Assembly: GCA_028386065.3 (NCBI GenBank)
Contig: JAKUCV010004798.1
Span: forward strand, 229,466-293,465
Length of the DNA stretch: 64,000 bases
Origin: Turnera subulata
Lineage: Eukaryota > Streptophyta > Magnoliopsida > Malpighiales > Passifloraceae
Direction of reading: 5' to 3'
Shown: in pieces, positions 36,035-47,364 of the stretch
Position numbering within the stretch: the stretch's first letter is position 1
How the letters are laid out: every line of letters begins with the position of its first letter
The notes under the pieces: model-generated
Seen by the model: only the letters and a program-made list of their open reading frames with translations
Databases searched by the model: none
Told to the model about the DNA's origin: nothing
Program-made: the position numbers and the translations under genes

Positions 36035-36743
36035 AGGGTGATTTCTACTAGTGGAATAAAGGATCAAGGTGATATTTAATTATATTTTGGTTGGAAACAA
36101 AAAAAAATTGATGAATGTGTTTATATATATAATAGCAGAGGCACACATATAGCAACTTAATTATTATATTTGGTGTGGATCTGTCCGCCGTCCTAATGGG
36201 ACTCACTTATCATTATACAATTACATTTAAGGTGGATTTGTGCATGTCAACGAATCCCGTAAGGAATATAAAATATCATATCATGTATAAGCTAGAAATT
36301 AAAAATAATTAGTCTACGAGTGTTCGCTTAGTAGTTGGTTGAAGTTTAGTACTCATTGTAAGCACTCGCCGAATCCTGTGACCTCCCTCAAGTTAAATAT
36401 TTTATTTAGAAAAAGAACATCCTTCATTCATATAAACAGATCTAAAGATCTAAAAATACATATATGAAGATCTATTCTAACAAAAATATAAGAAAAATTA
36501 AACACGAAAATTCTTCTCAATCTACTGCATAGAGATACACAACGAGAATTATATCCTTCAAGTTTGACTTAAATTCTTCATTTTATAAGTCTCTTCAGGG
36601 AAACCGTATTCATTAATTTCCCTATAATACCATGATTTCTGCTACATAGAATAGATTATATGTTTGCAAATAAATGCCTTCTCTGTCAAATTTGCAAATA
36701 CTTTAACTTTTAACCTCCTCCCCATCAAAACATCTACTTGAAG
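36035..36743. other. Intergenic DNA with dispersed-repeat piece
   Basis: No gene. 36404-36720 resembles the repeat at 32560-32700 (cttcattcatataaa..., catactgcataga...). It ends at the duplication tgaag (36739-36743) of the large LTR element. Confidence 0.45.
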
Positions 36744-38044
36744 TGAAACGCCCCGATCCGTATTTACTGTACACAGTAAACACGTGCTGGAACTGTGACG
36801 GCCCAACCAAAACAAGCCCAGCATACAGTGTATACAACAGATATTCGGGCTTAACAGCCCAAAATAAAAACAATGATAACATCATATCCAGCCCAATGGC
36901 CCAACAATAGTAAAAATAATGCACAGCGGAAGACTTAATAACTCACAAAGACACTGTATGCGACACACGATGCAAACTATGGATCTGAGCCCTGTCCAAG
37001 GGATAACGCCGCAGCCTGTCTGGAATGCACCAAACCTGTACCACAAATAACTCATCCTACGGGATGAAAGCCCGCAGGTGAGGGGTGAGTCCGAAGTGCT
37101 CACAACCATGGATAGACGATCAATATGCAACACTAAAATTACTCAAGGTCAAAAACAGGCAAAAACCGCCAAAATACACCAAACCGAAAGACAAGACCTA
37201 AAACCGGTCCAAGATAAAAAAAAAAAAAAAAACTTAAACAAAAACCAATTTCCAATTTTATCTTTCCGGGCCCCGTCACTGATAAGCTAGGGGTCAGACC
37301 TGGTTCTCAATATATTTCGGGTGCCAGACCAAATCCAAGAGAACCCAGGGATCGACATCCCAAAAATAATCACGGGATAGACATCCCAAGCATAGACATG
37401 CTTATCACAAGTAACCCAGGTCAAGGCCACCACAAAATAGTCTTAAACCATCGAGTCGTACCACTACTTACCACGTGACAATTATATTATCATCATTTAA
37501 AACCAAATCACATGGATCAACATCCCTAACCAAAATACCGGGACAGACATCCAAAACCAAACCCAAGGATCGACATCTTTATCACAATTTATTATTTAAT
37601 CCATTATTCCTATGACCAAAGACACGAAAATAAATATCCAAAACTCAATGCACGGGGATAGACATCCCAAAAATAGACAAATCAAAACACTAGGATAAAC
37701 ATCCCAAAACAAACCACAGCAAATGCAACAACCAACAGTGCAACAGTCATCAAACACAACAACCGAGTAATATAGGCACATATTGAAGGAAATCCATCCT
37801 CACCTTGGCCGATTACTCAACTTCGGAGACAATGACCGGTCCCAAGCCGGCTCGTCGGGAAACTGCCCGATATCATAACCTACACAACAAAACAATATAC
37901 TCACATAAACGCACATAATCGGTATGCTAGGATGCCAATACTGCGAATTAAACCCAACCCGGTTCATATCCTTTATTATCATCTTTTACCATAATTAAAC
38001 CTTTTTCCGAAAATAATATATCGTACGTATATCCGAATATTACT
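36744..38044 (-). repeat. 3' LTR of the non-autonomous element, distal part
   Basis: It aligns nearly base for base with 47368-48633, with small indels (for example about 30 bp extra near 47980). It contains many degenerate copies of the near-palindrome GGGATAGACATCCC (37340-37710) and the block gtgaggggtgagtccgaagt (37077-37096) shared with the plus-strand element's LTR. Confidence 0.9.
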
Positions 38045-39553
38045 TGTAACAGCCCGGGTAATTTTTACGTTTTTACCGGTACCGTGATAATTTATTTTAC
38101 AGTCGTTTACCATTAAAATTAATCTTGGGTAATTAATTTATGGTAATTCGTGCATTGGATTTTGAAACCGAGCCTTGTCCTACGCTCGGGATTTTTCTGC
38201 GGATTTTCCGGACTAAGTTGGCAATTTTCGGGTCCAGGAATCTTCAGAAAAGCCGAGATTAACCCCGAGTTATCAGGCCAGAAATAAAATCGAGGGGGAC
38301 ACATTAGTTATTTTCTGGTCCGGGCAGAACCCGCCTCACATGCTGCACAGTGAGGGGCTGCAACCGCCGTTCACTGTGAGCATGTGAATGGCCAGTATGC
38401 TGCATGATTGCGTTTATGCTGTACTCTTCATTCTTTTTCTTCCTTCTTCTCTATACCATCATTACCACCTTCCTTCTGCAATCCACTGCCAGAACCAAAA
38501 CTCCCCTCCCTTCACAAAACCAAACCAAAAGAAAAAAAAAACCCAAAAAAAAAACAACACACACCCATGAAACGCCGCCGTTTCCTTCCCTTCTCCCTTC
38601 TTCTTTCTTTTTCCTTTCCTCCTGCCGCCACCAACCACCCGTGGCCGAGAACCGCCTGCCGCCACCCATTCTTCCCCTTCCTCGCTTGCACCGCCACGCA
38701 GTAGGGACGAGACCGTAGCACGCCGTCCGAGCCACGCCGCCCTTCTTCCTCCTTTCTCCGGCCTTCTTCACCGCAGACCCGACGAGCCACCGTCGGACCC
38801 GCTTCTTTTCCTTGCTCGCCGACACCGCTGCAGGACGCACCAACAACCGCCGCCTTCATCTGTGCCGCCGTCACGCCCTTCCGCGTCTTCTCGCAGTCGC
38901 CGGTGTCGTTCCGTCCGTCGCGCCACCTGCACACCCAAGGTGAGCACGACCCGGATGTGAGGCGTTCGGGTCGGGATGACCCGCGTGTAGGAGATGGGTC
39001 TGGGATGAGTTTAGGGCTAGAGTTGTGGGCTTGAGGAGTTTGGGTAAATGGGCTGAGTGTGTTTGGGCTTGGACAATTGGTTCTGGGCTTGGGTGTGTGT
39101 GGGCTTAGAGGTTAGGATTGGGCAACTGAGTTTGGGCTGTTGGGTTGACGCTGGGCCGGACCCCTGGGCCTGCACGTGGGCCTGCTTCTGGGCTCCTGTG
39201 TGGGGCCTGGCTACTCACTTTGCATGGCCTGATCCGGCACTGTTTAGGCCCAGTCCAGTTTTTTTTAAAAAAAAATTAAATCTGGAAAAAATTATTAGTC
39301 TGGAAAAAAAATAAAATATAACTTGTGAAAACAATATGTTGGGAAAAATCTTGGGGAATAATATTATGGAGAAAAAATATATACAAATGGTAAATAATAA
39401 TTTTGGGAAGTACACACTTATAGAAATAAATATGGAAAGGGTATTATCAAAGTAGGTGTTGTACTAGAAAAGTATCCGGGTATAGGTATAGGAGTAGTAT
39501 TATTTTAGACACTGGAAATAAATGGCGAATGATGATGATAATGGAGAGTTAAC

Positions 39554-39591
<38 letters not shown>

Positions 39592-40997
39592 AACCGAGAT
39601 GAGTCAGTATTTATTTTCGTAATACAGTAGTAGCATGACATTGCATATCACTTATGTGTGCATATTATTTGTATGATATAGGAGTTGATAACGAGCAGAA
39701 ACCTGAGGAGCCGGACTTGGAGTCTGTTGGACAGTTTCATAACTGATAATCGGCTAAGGTGAGGATGGATAACCTTGGATATGTGCCTGTAATACTGTGT
39801 TTGATTTTGTTGTTTGATTGAACCGTTGAATCGACTATTGGCTGATATATGATTGCTATGGAAATTGTTGATGATTATTGTTACTATTTACCTACTGTGG
39901 ATTATGTCATGATGTTGCTGGAATGTGCTGTTGGTTTGTGATATTGTGAGTAACCATTGAGCTGTTAATTGTGAGTATTTAGAGATATGAAATTGTTGGC
40001 TAGTTGAGTTTGAGAAATAATCTGTGATGATTAAAAGTTGAGTTATGATGAAAGAGTAATGGAATTGGAATTGAATTTGAGATGATGATATAATTGTCAC
40101 TTGGAAAGTAGTGGTACGACCCGATGGTTTGAAAATTAATTTTGGGATGCTAAGGTCGGTTATTTGGTTTGGTTATTTGTTTTGGTTGGCATGTTGATGC
40201 CTGTGGTTGGGGTATACCAAATACCCAGTGGTTTAGATATACCGAATATCCGGTTGGCATATTGATGCCTGTGGTTGGGGTATACCGAATACCCAGTGGT
40301 TTGGATATACCAAATATCCGATTGTGGGACGTGGTCCCGGTATGGTAGGAATGGTATGGTTCTCTTGACCTAACAACCGAAATTAGTTAATAACCAGGTA
40401 CGACCCTAGCTTGTCCAATGACGGGGCCCGGAAGATAAAATTGGTAATAACAAATAATTAAGCATTCTTTTGGTCTTGGCATAGTTGTTATGGTAGTTAA
40501 CTTGTGTTGTGATTGTTTGTTCTTACTGTTGTGATTGATATGCTTACTTCGAAAGTATTACAGTTGAATATATATCTCTGTTTATCCTTCGTCGGTGAGC
40601 ACTTCGGACTCACCCCTCGCCTGCGGGGTTTCATCCCGTAGGTTTGGTTGTTTCGTAGTTCAGGTACGATGTACGATGGCTGCTGTTTTCTTCTCCACCT
40701 GACTCCGGATCCATACCTCCGCTGCATCTGCATTTAAGTCTTCCGCTGCTGTGTCGTATATGTTGCTATGTTGCTGCTATCCTTTATTGCTTGGGTGTTG
40801 TCTATTGAGTTATGTTGCTGTTATTACGAGTGGATTGAATAATGGTCCCCGAGTATGGGAGTCAGCTGTAACATGGTGTGCTGTTGTATTTGGATTTTAT
40901 GTGTAATATTTTACTGCGATGTACTGCCTGATCTATTAATAAGAATAGTTCCGGCACGTGTTTACTGTGTATGGTAAATACGGGTCGGGGCGTTTCA
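38045..40997 (+). repeat. 5' LTR (2953 bp) of the chromovirus-like element
   Basis: It begins TGTAACAGCCCGGGTAA and ends CGGGGCGTTTCA. Noted inside: a CT/CCG-rich block (38420-38930), a run of 35 G (39556-39590), a 68-bp tandem duplication (40186-40253, 40254-40321) rich in the near-palindrome GGTATACCRAATACC, and the block gagcacttcggactcacccc (near 40597-40616). Length and ends fit Tekay/Del LTRs. Confidence 0.85.
39556..39590 (+). repeat. Homopolymer of 35 G
   Basis: An uninterrupted G run inside the LTR, preceded by aaccc and followed by taaccgag. Such a run can form G-quadruplexes and slips easily; its true length in the genome is uncertain. Confidence 0.85.
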
Positions 40998-41124
40998 GTT
41001 TGGTAGTGGAGCAGACAGTAGGTCATTAGGGACATAACTGTGGTTCCATGATTGTTTGTTTGTGCATAAGATTTGTCACGACATGATATGACATGCATAC
41101 ATGTACATTCTCGTATAGGTACGA

Positions 41125-42243
41125 ATGGATCCGGTTGGAGGGAATCAGCATGCTGGAGGTCACCTAGATGACGATCAGGTATCGGTGGATCAACCGCAGC
41201 AAGTTGCGGGAGGTCCGGAACACCTTCCGAATGTTCCTTTGGGAGACCCCGCGCAGATGTTAAATGTGGTAACTCAGATTCTGCGAAGGCAAGATGCTAG
41301 AGATGCTTGTATCGCAGCTATGGAAGCTCGGGAACAGGAAAACCAGGGACCAGTCGAGGATCCAGTGTACATGAAGCTGGAAAAACTTGGGGCAGAGATC
41401 TTCACCGGTGTCACTACACCACAGGATGCTGACCGATGGCTTAGACAGATGAACAGGGTTATGCTGAAGCTGACATGCGGGAATGATAGGTTGGCCAGAT
41501 ATGCCGCTGCTATATTCGGAATAAAGGCTGTTGATTGGTGGGAGTCTACCACCAGGGACATGCCGACACCTGTCACTATGCCGTGGACCCAGTTTATGGA
41601 GATTTTCCGAAGGAAGTTTGTTTCTGAGGCATCCCAGGACCAGTTGAGACGGGAGTTTCTGGGACTACAATAGGGACCGGATCAGTCGGTCAATGATTAT
41701 AAGGTCAAGTTCAACCATTTGTCCATCTATGCTAGTGAGTTTGTGGCTACTCCGGAGGCCAGATGCAAACGTTTCTGGGACGGTCTTCGATCTGGCATCC
41801 AGACAGTTATGGGGTGCAAGGTCTACGAGACTTACCAGGACATACTAACAGATGCCCTGAGAGCTGAGATTATCTGGCTGGGCAATGTGAGAGAGCAACA
41901 GGAGATCCGTAAGAGGTGTGTTGCACAGAGTTCTGGGGGACAGAACAAGAGGTTCCAGACACCAACAAACCAGTCAGGATATGGACAGAGCCGGTTCATA
42001 CCAGGGAGTCAGGGACATGGGTGGAACAACAATACCTACAACCGAGGCAGTTCTTGGACTCAGTCTGGAGGGACTTCATCTGGGGATACTCGCCCGAGAC
42101 TTCCTCTGTCTCAGGTGAGGTGCTATGAGTGTAACGAAGTTGGGCACTACCGAAATGCTTGTCCCAAGTTGGGAAGATCTGGAGGTACAACACCTACTCA
42201 GACGGTGCAAGCTTCAGTTGCTAGTGTTCCTAGTGGTTCTTGA
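41125..42243 (+). pseudogene. Chromovirus-like gag with two nonsense codons
   Basis: It starts MDPVGGNQHAGGH. The gag core follows (DADRWLRQMNRVM, WWESTTRDM, WTQFMEIFRRKF), then TAG at 41671-41673 in a position that is Gln in relatives, then continued gag (VNDYKVKFNHLSIYASEF). A CCHC knuckle CYECNEVGHYRNAC lies at 42121-42162. A TGA at 42241-42243 ends the segment, and a second TGA soon follows where CGA (Arg) would fit. Otherwise in one frame. Confidence 0.85.
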
Positions 42244-42294
42244 GTTGGCTGAGGCCGAGGACGTGGATCTGTTCCTGGCAGGACCCAATCAGCC

Positions 42295-44187
42295 ATGAAT
42301 CATAGTACAGCAGTGCCGAGAGCATTTGTGATCACCGCTGAGGAGGATCCAGGGAACGCTGATGTCATAGCAGGTACCTTTACAGTTTTTGGTAGTACCG
42401 CATATACTTTGATAGACCCTGGTGCTACGCATTCGTTTATTGCTCAAAGCTTTGCAATACTACATAACTGTACGGGAAAGAGTTTAGTTTGTCCGATGAG
42501 GGTTAGATTACCTGCGGGTATAGTGGTCAGGTTAACCCATGTGTGTAGAGACGTTTCGCTTTCATATGATAGTGAGGTTTTTCTTGCACGGTTGATTGTG
42601 ATGAACATGGGAGGTTTTGACATCATCTTGGGGATGGGTTGGTTGTCCAAGTACAGTGCTATGGTGAACTGTCGAACCAAGGAAGTGCTGTTGACTTCCG
42701 AAGGTGGACATAAGGTTTTGTTGACAAGTATTGGGAGAGCTGCTACTACATGTAGTATCTCTGCTAATCAGGATGTTGGGATGAAGCCAGTGGGACCAGA
42801 TGCTTTGTTGACCCATGTCAAGGGAGAAGAAGTTCAGACTCCGGTTTTGGGAGACATCATAGTTGTGAGGGAGTTTCCAGATGTGTTTCCGGAGGATCTG
42901 CCAGGATTGCCACCTGACAGGGAAGTTGAGTACACCATCGATTTGATGCCAGGAGTGACACTTATCTCGATGGCACCATATCGGATGGCACCGATAGAAC
43001 TTCAGAAGCTGAAGAAGTAGTTGGATGAGCTGCTCGAGAAGGGTTTCATCCGACCTAGTACATCAACTTTGGGATCACCAGTCCTCTTTGTGAAGGAGAA
43101 GGATGGCAGTTTGCGGATGTGTGTGGACTACCGACAGCTGAACAAGGTGACAGTGAAGAACAAGTACCCGCTTCCCAGGATTGATGACCTATTTGATCAG
43201 CTACAGGGAGCTACACTGTTTTCCAAGATTGATCTTCGATCTGGCTACCATTAGGTCAAGATTGCAGAGAAGGACATACCGAAGACCGCCTTTCGTACTC
43301 GGTATGGGCATTTTGAGTTCACAGTGGTTCCTTTTGGTTTGACCAATGCACCTGCAGTTTTCATGTGCTTGATGCACTTGGTCCTGAACGAGTTTTTGGA
43401 CAAGTTCGTGGTAGTCTTCATCGACGACATTCTGATATACTCCAAGAGCAGGGAAGAACATGAGGAGCACCTGAGAGTAGTACTACAGAGGCTGCGAGAG
43501 AAGGAGTTGTATGCTAAGTTCAGTAAGTGCGAGTTTTGGCTGGAGGAAGTTGCATTCCTTGGACATGTTGTATCCGGAGATGGGATTAAGGTTGATCCTG
43601 CTAAAGTGAAAGCTGTTTTAGAGTGGGAGCCGCCTAAGACGGTACCCGAAGTCAGAAGTTTTCTTGGCCTTGCAGGATATTACCGAAGATTCATCGAGGG
43701 TTTTTCCTTGATAGCCAATCCCATAACTAAGCTATTGAGGAAAGATCAAGCCTTTGTATGGAATGATGCCTACTAGAGGAGTTTTGATGAGCTGAAGAAG
43801 AAGTTGACAACAGCACCAGTCTTGACAGTACCTAAGCCAGGAGTGGAGTATGTGCTGTTTTGTGATGCATCAGGTCTTGGATTGGGAGCAGTTCTGATGC
43901 AAGAAGGCCGAGTGATTGCTTATGCTTCGAGACAGTTGAGGCCACATGAGAAGAACTATCCTACACATGATCTGGAGATGGCTGCAGTGATCCTTGCTTT
44001 GAAGATTTGGAGATATTATCTATTTGGAGAGAGATGCCGGATCTTCACAGATCATAAGAGTCTCAAGTACATCATGACTCAGAAGGAACTTAACCTACGA
44101 CAACGACGTTGGGTTGAGTTGCTGAATGATTATGATTGTACTATTGAGTATCACCCTGGAAAAGCTAATGTTGGAGCAGATGCTTTG
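42295..44187 (+). pseudogene. Chromovirus-like pol (protease, RT, partial RNase H), multiple TAG
   Basis: Protease: TLIDPGATHSF, with Pro where Ser/Thr normally follows the catalytic Asp. [58 protein letters not shown], catalytic [11 protein letters not shown] (near 43420) and [12 protein letters not shown]. RNase [26 protein letters not shown], and [13 protein letters not shown] at the break. Stops are TAG at 43018-43020, 43252-43254 and 43774-43776, each where relatives have Gln. There are no frameshifts, so the decay is by point changes only. Confidence 0.88.
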
Positions 44188-44986
44188 CAGCAGCAGCAAC
44201 TCGGGTGGCGGTAGCAGCATGGGCGACGGCAGCAGAAGGTGCGACTCGTTGGTGCTGCAGATCGAGACAGCGAGGATGGCGGGTTAGATGGGCAGCAGCG
44301 GCGTGAAAGAGGAAGAGCAAGGGACGGTTGCGGGCGGTTGCTCGTCATCGTCTTCGTCCAAGGAAGGCAGCAGCTCGGCTACGGGCGGGAGGAGGAGGAA
44401 GAGAAGAGGGCGACGGTGGCTGCCGGTTGCGGCGGGAGGTGGCGGCTGCTCGGGTGGTGCAGGTGGTGCCGGCAGTGTGAGGTGGTGTTTGTGGGTGGCC
44501 TCGGGCTAGCGGCTCGGGCGCGGGGGAAGAAGAAGAGAAGAAGAAGGAGAAGGAGGAAGGGAACGGGTGGCTTGGTGTGTGTGCTTGCTCCGGGAGAGAA
44601 GGAGAAGGCAGGGGATAAAAAAATGAGGAGACAGGAAAAGAATGAAAGAAAACGGGAGGTCACGGGCTGGTTTACGAGCCAAACAGGAGCGCCGCCTGTA
44701 TTATTGCCTCAATAATGCGGGCTTGTCTAAACCGAACCAGAAAATAACTGATACCCCCTTGGTTATTTTCCGATGTCATTTTTCTGAGGATTCCGGGACC
44801 CGAAAAATACCAACTTAGGCCCGAAAAATCCACGAAAAAATTCCGAGCGCGGGAAAGCCCTCGGTTACGAAAAACGACGCCCGATTTACCTTGAATTAAT
44901 TACCCAAGATTAATTCATTCGGTAATTCGCAGTAAAAAGACTTTTACAGTCCCGGTAAAAATCCAAAATTTTACCCGGCTGTTACA
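44188..44986 (-). repeat. 3' LTR of the non-autonomous element, proximal part
   Basis: It aligns with 49617-50406 in the other LTR (gcagcagcaactcgggtggc at the break, ttacccggctgttaca at the end). Open frames on its plus strand (44239-44715 and overlapping ones) are chance frames of GC-rich LTR sequence. Confidence 0.88.
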
Positions 44987-45025
44987 GTCTACCCATCTTA
45001 AAAAAAATTTCGTCCTCGAAATTCC
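44987..45025 (-). other. Polypurine-tract region before the 3' LTR
   Basis: On the minus strand the sequence just before the LTR reads ...CGAGGACGAAATTTTTTTTAAG...GGGTAGAC. This ending is typical of chromovirus polyproteins plus tract and shows that the minus-strand element descends from an autonomous chromovirus. Confidence 0.7.
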
Positions 45026-45130
45026 GTCTTATCTGTGGGTCCTACCACGGTAAGCTTCTGGCACACTCTGCCAGGTGTCCAAGCTTAACATGAGAAACCG
45101 CTTATACCCTTAAGCGACTTCTCATCCGCT

Positions 45131-45138
45131 TATAAATA
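45131..45138 (+). promoter_or_regulatory. TATA box of antisense gene 1
   Basis: TATAAATA stands 42 bp before the ATG at 45173 and is the only such motif in the segment. It is oriented opposite to the host retroelement. Confidence 0.5.
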
Positions 45139-45172
45139 CCAAACCTCATGACTGGCAAACTCACACACAGCG

Positions 45173-45550
45173 ATGGACTCTCCAATCCGATCTCGAACTA
45201 CCTCAGACTCCGAGAACAACAGCTTTATCGGTGGCACTGCTTTCCCGATAAGCTCCGATGAAGAACCTCTGAAGAAGCTGTTCAAGACGAACATCGTCGG
45301 TCTGAAAGAACACATGGTCGTCTCCAGCAAACGACGAAAGAAGCGTGCTCCCAAAGAAGCTGAGGATAGGAAGGGCAAGGCAACTGCTGAGAGCAGCACT
45401 CCGCAGCAGACTCTGACGCAGCTGAACGTCTCACTGAAGAAGATCAGTTCGACGGTGATGCAGAAAGAACTGGCATGCGCGGAGCTTTTTCCTCACATGA
45501 AAAACGTCCAAAATCTTGTAAAAGACTTAGATAAGCATGTAACTCAATAG
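45173..45550 (+). CDS. Hypothetical basic 125-aa protein, antisense inside LTR element
   Basis: A complete small frame, unrelated to gag or pol as far as I can see. It begins MDSPIRSRTTSDSENN, is acidic/serine-rich to about residue 32, has a nuclear-localisation-like cluster KRRKKR at 53-58, and has a predicted helical C-terminal half (LTQLNVSLKKISS). A TATA box lies 42 bp upstream and an AATAAA at 45587-45592, about 37 nt after the stop, so it looks like a compact transcription unit. It is read against the retroelement. Antisense extra ORFs are known in some plant Ty3/gypsy lineages, but I do not recognise this protein. It might also be a captured host gene. Confidence 0.5.
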   Translation: MDSPIRSRTTSDSENNSFIGGTAFPISSDEEPLKKLFKTNIVGLKEHMVVSSKRRKKRAPKEAEDRKGKATAESSTPQQTLTQLNVSLKKISSTVMQKELACAELFPHMKNVQNLVKDLDKHVTQ

Positions 45551-46287
45551 AGTACTTCTTCTCCGTTGTAAAACTGTTATGCATTAAATAAAATAAGTTT
45601 CCTTTTCAAATCAAAACTCTTATATTACGAAATCTTATGTTAAACAGAAAATCAAAACACCTCAAAGCAAATCAAAAATCAACAATAAGAATATAAAATC
45701 AAACATAAAGAAATTGAAAACAAAATTCGTTTAACAAAACCAAAACATAAAGAAGTTAAACAAAACATGTTTCATGATCGGCGCTCTAGATCGATCGTAA
45801 CATCCTCGATCCCGAGAAACGTGACATACGGAGCCTACGGTGACGTCGGTTTCCCTTGTGAAAAAGATATTCGTTAACACTCAAGGTGATGATCATGAGA
45901 GCGTCCTGTGTCCCTCGATAGAAATGCTATCCACTTGTTCACGAATTCCGCATGAGCCAAAAACGTCTGTCAAGTCTCGTATCTCTCCACGATGTCCGAA
46001 CAAGTGTAAGCTTGCCGTACATGCGCTCTACTCGAGGTGTGGTCCCATCCATCTAGCCACAAGGGTCACGGATGCATGTGATAAAAGATGCAGGAAAAAG
46101 TCTTAAAGAGAATAAAACAAAGTAGCCAAAGAGAAAGAAAATCATAAGATGGGAAGGAGCTGAAAAACACTGGCATTTGTAGCCCGAAAAATGTATAAAG
46201 TAACGAAGCAATAAATGAAGCAACGGCAAAATTTTCAAAAAGAAAAATCTTGAAAATCGAAAACAGTAATCACGCTCCCCATAAGAG

Positions 46288-46295
46288 TATAAAAG
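46288..46295 (+). promoter_or_regulatory. TATA box of antisense gene 2
   Basis: TATAAAAG lies 119 bp before the ATG at 46414. A TGACGTC motif (bZIP/TGA-type core) at 45841-45847 is further upstream. Together they suggest a promoter, not proven. Confidence 0.45.
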
Positions 46296-46413
46296 ACAGT
46301 GCGGTGAGAAGCAAATTATCAAAAGCATTTGAAAGAAAATTTTCTGAAACACGTTTGGAGAAACTAAACACAAAACACATTCAGAAAGAAAACACATAAC
46401 TCGCCCAGACAGA

Positions 46414-47096
46414 ATGCCTGCTCCATCGTCCGTCTTCTTCGTTGAAGGTGCCAACCTAGGCAGAAGAAACCGGCTGGCCTACAGCATGATCAACGAACGT
46501 CCTGAGGAATTACCGAACGACCTCGGCAGAATGCCACGTCTGGTCTTCGTCGACGAACTCTACTCGTCGAGGTTCTTCGTCACTCCCATGGAAGAGACAT
46601 TCTTCCTAGAGACCAAGGCACCCTGAGGACCTCCTTTTACGGCTCGGCCAACTCCGTCATGTTCTTCATCTCTGAAAGACTTCAGGAGTTTAACCTAGAG
46701 TCCACTTGCCACTCCCTGGAGCAAGGCACCTACTACCAACTCTCGATGACTGCCTAAAGCATGCCCAGAGTCACACGGTTACCTCTAACTTGGCCAAAGG
46801 CCCGACTACTGGTGTGGAACTGCAGAGGAGTCGCTAGAAGTTCCCAGGAGTTCTCGCATACCCTGAGGGACCTGAAGAACCAATACAAGCCCAACATGGT
46901 TCTTCTCACGGAGACCCAGTGGCAGCCTGAAGACGATCACGGTCTCATCCCACTCCGGTTCCCTCAAGAAAACCGGTTCGAGCTTCCTGGCCAGAACAAC
47001 ACAGGCAACATGTGGTTCTCGTGGAGCGACAGGAACACGGTCAACATCAACAATGACCCCAACAGCTTCAGGGTCAACGTCGTGCCGAGAAGATGA
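46414..47096 (+). pseudogene. Antisense gene 2: unknown domain joined to endonuclease-like fragment
   Basis: 46414-46626 starts MPAPSSVFFVEGANLGRRN. The frame then slips by one base near 46617 (AAGGC where AAGGGC would keep the frame) and runs on to a TAA at 46755-46757 (end: YYQLSMTA). Two codons later, in that same frame, 46761-47096 opens with MPRVTRLPLTW and contains LLVWNCRGVARSSQEF and NMVLLTETQ. These match the first motifs of the APE-type endonuclease of plant LINEs (W-N-C-R-G and L-x-E-T), followed by FSWSDRNTVNIN. The endonuclease part stops at about 110 aa, so catalytic His/Asp residues are missing. One frameshift and one stop mean it is probably dead in this copy. The first domain is not recognised. 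Confidence 0.45.
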
Positions 47097-47352
47097 ATGT
47101 ATTTTTATTTTTTGTAAAATATCAATGTAATATTTATGTTTGTAATGAAAATATTAGTATTATTAATAATATTTATATTTTCGCTTATTTATGGCATCAT
47201 TTACCTCATATGTGAATGTTCAGCGACAGCTGGCGTCCCTTGACTGGATCCATAATGCATTAACTAAATGATATAAAATAATAAACAAATGGAGCGAACT
47301 ATGCAAACAAGACAACAAACACACAAAGACTGCCCAACAAGACCTAACGCCC

Positions 47353-47364
47353 GCTCCGCTACCA
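47353..47364 (-). other. Primer-site-like motif TGGTAGCGGAGC
   Basis: It lies 3 nt inside the 5' LTR boundary of the minus-strand element. The common plant initiator-Met primer site is TGGTATCAGAGC; this form differs at three central bases and recurs in other LTR elements of the window (41001-41012, 56587-56598, 58085-58096). Confidence 0.5.

Larger units (their letters stand above)
38045..44187 (+). mobile_element. Chromovirus-like (Tekay/Del-type) Ty3/gypsy element, 3'-truncated
   Basis: It has a 5' LTR at 38045-40997, primer-site-like TGGTAGTGGAGC at 41001-41012, and gag and pol in order, stopping inside RNase H at 44187. Integrase, chromodomain and 3' LTR are absent. It sits in the 3' LTR of the minus-strand element. 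About 1 kb of that LTR (matching about 48634-49615) was lost with the element's own 3' end. Confidence 0.85.

Noticed and set aside
38388..38934. Several overlapping Pro/Arg/Lys-rich frames on both strands
   Set aside because: All fall in the CT/CCG-rich part of the chromovirus-like LTR; no codon or domain signal.
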